64,000 nucleotides of DNA from Thalassospiraceae bacterium LMO-JJ14 (GTDB lineage Bacteria > Pseudomonadota > Alphaproteobacteria > Rhodospirillales > Casp-alpha2), in NCBI GenBank assembly GCA_021555105.2, contig CP134604.1, positions 2,604,001 through 2,668,000 of the forward strand. Direction: 5' to 3'. The notes under the pieces were generated by a model that saw only the letters and a list, made by a program, of their open reading frames with translations, made no database searches and had not been told where the DNA came from. A program made the position numbers and the translations under genes. Positions 60,045 through 64,000 of this stretch are shown here, one piece after another; position 1 is the stretch's first letter; the number at the start of each line of letters is the position of its first letter.

Positions 60045-60715
60045 GAAAAACTCCTCGTTGAGACGCCCATTTGACGGACGTCTGTCGTTCCCCGCCCAAC
60101 GGCCTCCGATCTCCCTTTCGGGATATCCCCCTTAGGCCCATTTTTCCCAGGACATTGTCAGCCGCTTCCACCCAGAAACGATCCAATACGTCCGGATCGC
60201 GCAGAAGAGCCACTGCCACAGTGAATACCGTTTCACCGCCTTGCGGGCAAGAACAAGAGAATCATTTTTTGGGGTTTTTTGCGGGCTTTGGAACATTTTA
60301 CACGCTGCATCCAACCTGTAACTCGGAATAAGGCGTCATCAGGCGATTCGCAGATACATCGATACGCACCAAAGCACCTGGGTGAATCAGTGGATTAGAT
60401 ACATTTCCGCATTGAATATCCTGATATTCTGTCTTTCGTATGCCCGCCTCACTTCGTGCCGCGGTTATCTATTCTCTAGAAACATCCAAGCCTTGCGTGC
60501 TGATTTTATGGCTGTTTTCCGGGAGTTTTGGCAATTTGCCCCTGGCCCTGCCTGCGCCATCATTTTTTCAAGAAGAGAGTACCATTGTCAAAAATCGACT
60601 TTTCCGTGTGACATATCCACATCTATTTTCCAGATTTCACGTCTGCACCGTTGACCGAAAATCAGCAATCATCAATTGTGGTGCAGAGGGAATTCGCAGT
60701 CATAAGGATTGGTGC
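60045..60715. other. Intergenic region without a supported gene
   Basis: This 671-base stretch separates the divergent tkt and coiled-coil protein genes. Several frames are open (for example 59893-60219 minus and 60440 onward plus), but none has a family match, a good start or even codon use. It holds T-rich runs near 60257-60275 and 60563-60571. It may contain promoters, a small RNA, or the 5' leader of tkt. No confident element is visible. Confidence 0.5.
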
Positions 60716-61075
60716 GTGACTGAAATCGCCGCCGTTATTGCCGTAATTGTTGCTCTAGGTGCGTTATGGCTCGCCAGCCACGCCAACAAGCACGTGGATT
60801 CCTCTTTCGAAGAATACGGCAGGCATCTGGGGAAGCAGGTACGCGAAGCCCAGAACGTATTTAGTGCAAAGGCGGACGAAGTTCAGAAACATCTGCACAG
60901 CATCGAACGCGAAATCGAATTTCTTAAAACCAACGAGCGCGATATTTCCGGTAAGCTCAACACGCTGACACAGCGGGTTAAAGTGCTTGAACATGACCTG
61001 AAGAACATGACGGAAGCCTTGCCCCCGCAGCTTCTGCAACGTCGTACAGCCAAGGGCGGCGACCGCTCGGCCTGA
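60716..61075 (+). CDS. Single-helix membrane protein with coiled coil
   Basis: GTG at 60716 with AAGGA seven bases upstream opens a 119-codon product: one membrane segment (TEIAAVIAVIVALGALWLAS), then a long coiled coil (SFEEYGRHLGKQVREAQNVF ... LNTLTQRVKVLEHDLKNMTE). A longer upstream frame is not favoured. It is 73 bases before bolA. Function unknown; a role in envelope scaffolding is only suggested by its form. Confidence 0.7.
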   Translation: MTEIAAVIAVIVALGALWLASHANKHVDSSFEEYGRHLGKQVREAQNVFSAKADEVQKHLHSIEREIEFLKTNERDISGKLNTLTQRVKVLEHDLKNMTEALPPQLLQRRTAKGGDRSA

Positions 61076-61148
61076 TTGGGCAACACCTTGCGCAACGATC
61101 CCTGAATGCCTAATTGTTTCGAATGAACTGCCCAGCAAGGGGACAATT

Positions 61149-61481
61149 ATGACCGTCGCAGAGATCATCGAGCAGAAAGTCACCCAGGCGGTGGACCCCG
61201 TGCATCTGGAAGTCATCAATGAAAGCCACATGCACAACGTACCGCCTGGTTCGGAATCGCACTTCAAGCTGATCATCGTATCGGATACGTTCGACGGCAA
61301 ACGTCTGGTCGGGCGTCATCAGTTGATCAATGCAACTCTCAAGGCGGAACTGGACGGCCCGGTTCATGCATTGTCCATGGAAACCCACACACCCGGCGAA
61401 TGGCAGGCGCGCGGTGGGCGGATCATGGCGTCACCATCCTGCCGCGGCGGATCGAAGCACGACCCCGCCTTCAATGCCTGA
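61149..61481 (+). CDS. bolA: BolA-family protein
   Basis: The 110-residue protein has the BolA fold: VHLEVINESHMHNVPPGSES with the conserved His residues used for iron-sulfur binding together with a monothiol glutaredoxin, then HFKLIIVSDTFDGKRLVGRH and ALSMETHTPGEW. The C-terminus has an extra short tail with one Cys. It may work in iron metabolism or in stress transcription. AAGGGG stands before the ATG. Confidence 0.9.
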   Translation: MTVAEIIEQKVTQAVDPVHLEVINESHMHNVPPGSESHFKLIIVSDTFDGKRLVGRHQLINATLKAELDGPVHALSMETHTPGEWQARGGRIMASPSCRGGSKHDPAFNA

Positions 61482-61492
61482 GCCTGTACCGT

Positions 61493-62602
61493 CTAAATCT
61501 GAGTCTTTCTGAACATCAGTTCGAAGACGACACGGGCCAGTGGGTCACTCCGCTGAACCTGTAGATTGCTCTCGACATGCGCCGGTTGCTTCATGCCGAC
61601 CAGCGCCGTTGTCAGGCCGCTGGCGGAACGTGAAAACTGCAAGGCACGCTGGCAGTCATCCGCAAGGTCCTCACCCAGCCATTTTACGAGGGAGTCGTTC
61701 ATTTCCGGCACCTTGGCCTGCCCGATACTGCCGCTGCCGACCACGGCAAGACCAAGTACACGAGCCGCCGCAACAGGTGAAACCGTGGCATCGCCGACCC
61801 ATTGCGTCGGCTGCTGAATGGCTTCCGGCATGGTAATCGAGAGCGGCATCTGCACGCATTGGAAGCGGTCGGGTTTGTCACCTGCCGCGCGCTTCGCCAA
61901 GGCCTTGGCGCCAGCAATGGAGATATACCCCTGCTGTCCCGGCGATGCCCTGAATGCGCGCCAAGTCGCCAAGCCATAGCCACCGATCCGCCCTGCATCA
62001 ACTTCCTGCTCAAGAACCTCGAAGGCCGCCAGCAAACGTTTGTCGAATGTGGCACGGTCAATGTGCGCCAGTTGGGCTTCCGGATTATGAAGATAAAAAA
62101 TATCGATTTTCTCGAGCCCCAGAGCGGCAAGACTTTTCGATATCCGGTCACGAATATATGACGGATGGATACAATGATTATCGCCGACAAGATCGCTCTC
62201 ACCGATGCCGTCCTTACCCATGTAGGAATCCCGGAAAACATCGGCAGGGGTCGGCAAATACCCCGCCTTGGTGCAGATAATCAATTCGTCTCGCTCAGCC
62301 TCGCCGGCTGCGAATATGTCAGCGAGCGCTTTGCCGACGGCCGCTTCTCCCCTGCCGCGGCGATAATTCGCCGCCGTATCGATGACGTTGATCCCCCCGT
62401 TGACGGCAGCCCGGACGGCGACACTGACGGCAACATCGGTCTTGTCATCTATACCGCCCAGATATGTGCCGATACCGACACTCGACCAGTTCAGATCAAG
62501 GGCGCCACGGTATTGCCCGGGGCGCGCGCTGAAGCGCTCCGCAAATCGGAGCGTTCCTGCTGGTGTCGCCGATGCCTTGTTTTCGACAGTGCTTTTCGTC
62601 AC
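61493..62602 (-). CDS. Aldo/keto reductase
   Basis: The 369-residue NAD(P)H-linked oxidoreductase has the AKR barrel: SSVGIGTYLGGIDD, INVIDTAANYRRGRGEAAVG (with catalytic Asp/Tyr), ICTKAGYLP (Lys), EKIDIFYLHNPEAQ (His) and the cofactor region ALVGMKQPAHVESN. GTG at 62602 is chosen because AGGAGG lies five bases upstream; further in-frame starts up to 62674 lack this. It is divergent from the DUF2336 gene. Confidence 0.9.
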   Translation of the reverse strand: MTKSTVENKASATPAGTLRFAERFSARPGQYRGALDLNWSSVGIGTYLGGIDDKTDVAVSVAVRAAVNGGINVIDTAANYRRGRGEAAVGKALADIFAAGEAERDELIICTKAGYLPTPADVFRDSYMGKDGIGESDLVGDNHCIHPSYIRDRISKSLAALGLEKIDIFYLHNPEAQLAHIDRATFDKRLLAAFEVLEQEVDAGRIGGYGLATWRAFRASPGQQGYISIAGAKALAKRAAGDKPDRFQCVQMPLSITMPEAIQQPTQWVGDATVSPVAAARVLGLAVVGSGSIGQAKVPEMNDSLVKWLGEDLADDCQRALQFSRSASGLTTALVGMKQPAHVESNLQVQRSDPLARVVFELMFRKTQI

Positions 62603-62674
62603 GGAAGCCTCCTCGCCAACATTGTAACATCGGCAATCGAAAGATAGCATCTCAGGGCGTTTCAGGAGAGGCAA

Positions 62675-63952
62675 ATGCTCGATTGGGTATTAGGCCGTAA
62701 GAAAGGCGCGAAGAAGCGCAAACCCGGCCAGAAAAAGAAACCTTCCTATGAGGAAGCAAAGCATGTCGCCGCCAAGGGTGATGCAAAGGCGCGTGCCGAG
62801 CTAGCCTCGCATGAAGATCTTGAGCCGGAATTTCTGTATTTTTTCGCCTCCGACGAAGACCCGGACGTCCGACGTGCCGTTGCAAAGAACGATGGGGCTC
62901 CCCTGCAGGCGGACCTGATCCTCGCCAAGGATATTGACGACTCCGTTCGAGAGGAGCTTGCCTTCAAGATCGGCCGCCTGGTGCCATCCCTGACCGAAAG
63001 CGAAAGCCAGCAGCTTGCCGAAATGACGTTTCAGGTTCTGGAGATTCTGGCTCAAGACCAGGTGCCGCATATCCGCGCCATTATATCGGATGAAATAAAA
63101 CATCTAACCAATGTGCCGAAACGGCTGGTCAAACGCTTGGCGGAAGATGCTGAAATCACCGTAGCCGGTCCGATCCTCGAATACTCGCCACTGCTGACCG
63201 ACGAACAAATTCTGCAAATCGTTACCAGCGGGTTGCGCGGCGGGCTGCTTGAAGCTGTCGCACGCCGCAAGAATATCTCTAACCGGGTATCCCAGGCAGT
63301 TGTCGATCAGGAAGAAGACCCGGCAATCGCTGAGTTGCTGAAAAACCAAACCGCGAAAATCAGTGACAAGCTGATGGAAGAAATCGCTATTCATGCGGAA
63401 ACCCGGCCCAGCCTTCATTTGCCGCTGGTCGACCGCCGCAGCCTGTCTAAATCGACACTTCGCCGCATCGCCACATTCGTCAGTGCCGCGCTTGTTGAAC
63501 GAATGCTCTCATCTAACAAGCTTGAGGAAGACTTGGCGCACGAAATCCGCCTTGCCGTCCGTGAGCGTATCGACGCCGGCGACATCGAAGCTGAAAAGCC
63601 GAAAAGCGCAGCCGATGCTGCGACCGCTGAAAAGCTTTTCAAGGCCGGTAAACTCGATGAATATGCCGTCCTCGATGCCATCGACGAGGCGAACGTCGAA
63701 TTCCTGCAGAGAAGTTACGAATTGCTTACCGGTCTGCCTGCCGACCACGTTGAACGAATGCTGAAATCCGAGAGCGCTAAGGGGCTTTGTGCCCTTGCCT
63801 GGAAAGCGGGACACGGTGCGGACATTGCAGTGTCCCTGCAACGCCGGGTCGGCAAGATACCAGCCAAATCAATGATCCACGAAAAAACCAATGGTGGTTA
63901 TCAAATGGATGAAGGGGAACTCGAATGGTATGTCGATTATTTCAAGAAATAG
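62675..63952 (+). CDS. DUF2336 domain protein
   Basis: The 425-residue soluble protein is almost all short helices and matches DUF2336, an alphaproteobacterial family with HEAT-like repeats: MLDWVLGRKKGAKKRKPGQKK at the start, LASHEDLEPEFLYFFASDED, EYSPLLTDEQILQIV and RLVKRLAEDAEITVAGPI. Function is not settled; some members adjoin signalling proteins. AGGAGAGGCAA precedes the ATG. Its stop is at 63950-63952, and the rest of the window is non-coding so far as can be seen. Confidence 0.85.
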   Translation: MLDWVLGRKKGAKKRKPGQKKKPSYEEAKHVAAKGDAKARAELASHEDLEPEFLYFFASDEDPDVRRAVAKNDGAPLQADLILAKDIDDSVREELAFKIGRLVPSLTESESQQLAEMTFQVLEILAQDQVPHIRAIISDEIKHLTNVPKRLVKRLAEDAEITVAGPILEYSPLLTDEQILQIVTSGLRGGLLEAVARRKNISNRVSQAVVDQEEDPAIAELLKNQTAKISDKLMEEIAIHAETRPSLHLPLVDRRSLSKSTLRRIATFVSAALVERMLSSNKLEEDLAHEIRLAVRERIDAGDIEAEKPKSAADAATAEKLFKAGKLDEYAVLDAIDEANVEFLQRSYELLTGLPADHVERMLKSESAKGLCALAWKAGHGADIAVSLQRRVGKIPAKSMIHEKTNGGYQMDEGELEWYVDYFKK

Positions 63953-64000
63953 TGGCTGTTCACACAGCCCACTTCAGCAAATCGCTATGGGCAATGTTGG

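Noticed and set aside
59893-60219. Minus-strand frame upstream of and overlapping tkt
   Set aside because: It overlaps the well-supported tkt start in another frame; the part DPDVLDRFWVEAADNVLG looks protein-like but matches nothing I know.
60440-60715. In-frame upstream extension of the coiled-coil protein
   Set aside because: The extra residues look like translated non-coding DNA, and the GTG at 60716 has a good ribosome-binding site.
1-64000. CRISPR arrays, tRNA or rRNA genes, prophage or transposase genes
   Set aside because: No regularly spaced repeats, no cloverleaf with a T-loop motif and no transposase or phage protein could be found by reading.

Overview
The window reads as a stretch of chromosome from a free-living, probably aquatic alphaproteobacterium, most likely Rhodospirillales or a close relative. 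This rests on gene content only: an LdtR-type MarR regulator, an ELM1-family protein, TIGR02186, DUF2336, DUF2927 and DUF502 proteins, an SdhE-Mfd pair, class I aldolase with transketolase, and an SHP/diheme cytochrome cluster. The DNA is G+C-rich with tightly packed, often overlapping genes. The exception is an AT-richer block at about 19.85-24.57 kb. No rRNA, tRNA or CRISPR array was seen.

Layout. 1-4 kb: the 3' part of a zinc-dependent phospholipase C-like gene, a lipoprotein, a thioesterase and parE. 4.1-9.4 kb: an LdtR-like regulator divergent from a fumarylacetoacetate hydrolase-family enzyme, then a minus-strand operon of a TPR-sulfotransferase, an ELM1-like protein and a hydroxypyruvate isomerase-like enzyme. 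9.5-12.6 kb: pyrE, a cold-shock gene with a leader and a strong terminator, two tiny conserved-looking ORFs, an alpha/beta hydrolase and a lipoprotein. 12.7-17.8 kb: a haem-protein locus (cytochrome b561, SHP, diheme cytochrome c) divergent from PepSY, response regulator and kinase genes, then a bacteriohemerythrin. 17.8-19.7 kb: an unknown protein, a GNAT enzyme and ubiX.

19.85-24.57 kb is a small defence-type island: a TTG-started GHKL (MutL/MORC-like) ATPase, an overlapping protein of unknown function, and a convergent cytosine-5 DNA methyltransferase. It abuts the 3' end of a PAS-GGDEF-EAL gene, and a diverged copy of that gene's last 13-14 codons lies at the far end. This is what an insertion into the gene's 3' end would leave. 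No integrase is visible.

26.4-31.7 kb: a three-subunit Co-type nitrile hydratase/thiocyanate hydrolase-like operon, gcdH, a DsbA/FrnE-like protein, an unknown protein, and a GntR/haloacid dehalogenase divergent pair with a perfect 19-bp palindrome between them. 31.7-39.5 kb: mfd, sdhE, recG, a DUF502 membrane protein, a cNMP-binding protein and a Nudix hydrolase.

39.5-49.2 kb: a type I secretion-like locus, all on the minus strand. It has a periplasmic adaptor and two ABC exporters. One exporter carries a roughly 390-residue proline/alanine-rich N-terminus. The other has a degenerate signature motif and H-loop. A 70-codon ORF lies between them, and two tandem DUF2927 proteins and a two-domain secreted protein lie upstream. 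This locus and the island are the best candidates for under-described systems.

49.4-64 kb: a CPA2 antiporter, an AsmA-like protein, two TSUP transporters flanking TIGR02186 and a universal stress protein, a tkt-fba-rpe carbon-metabolism operon, a coiled-coil membrane protein, BolA, an aldo/keto reductase and a DUF2336 protein.
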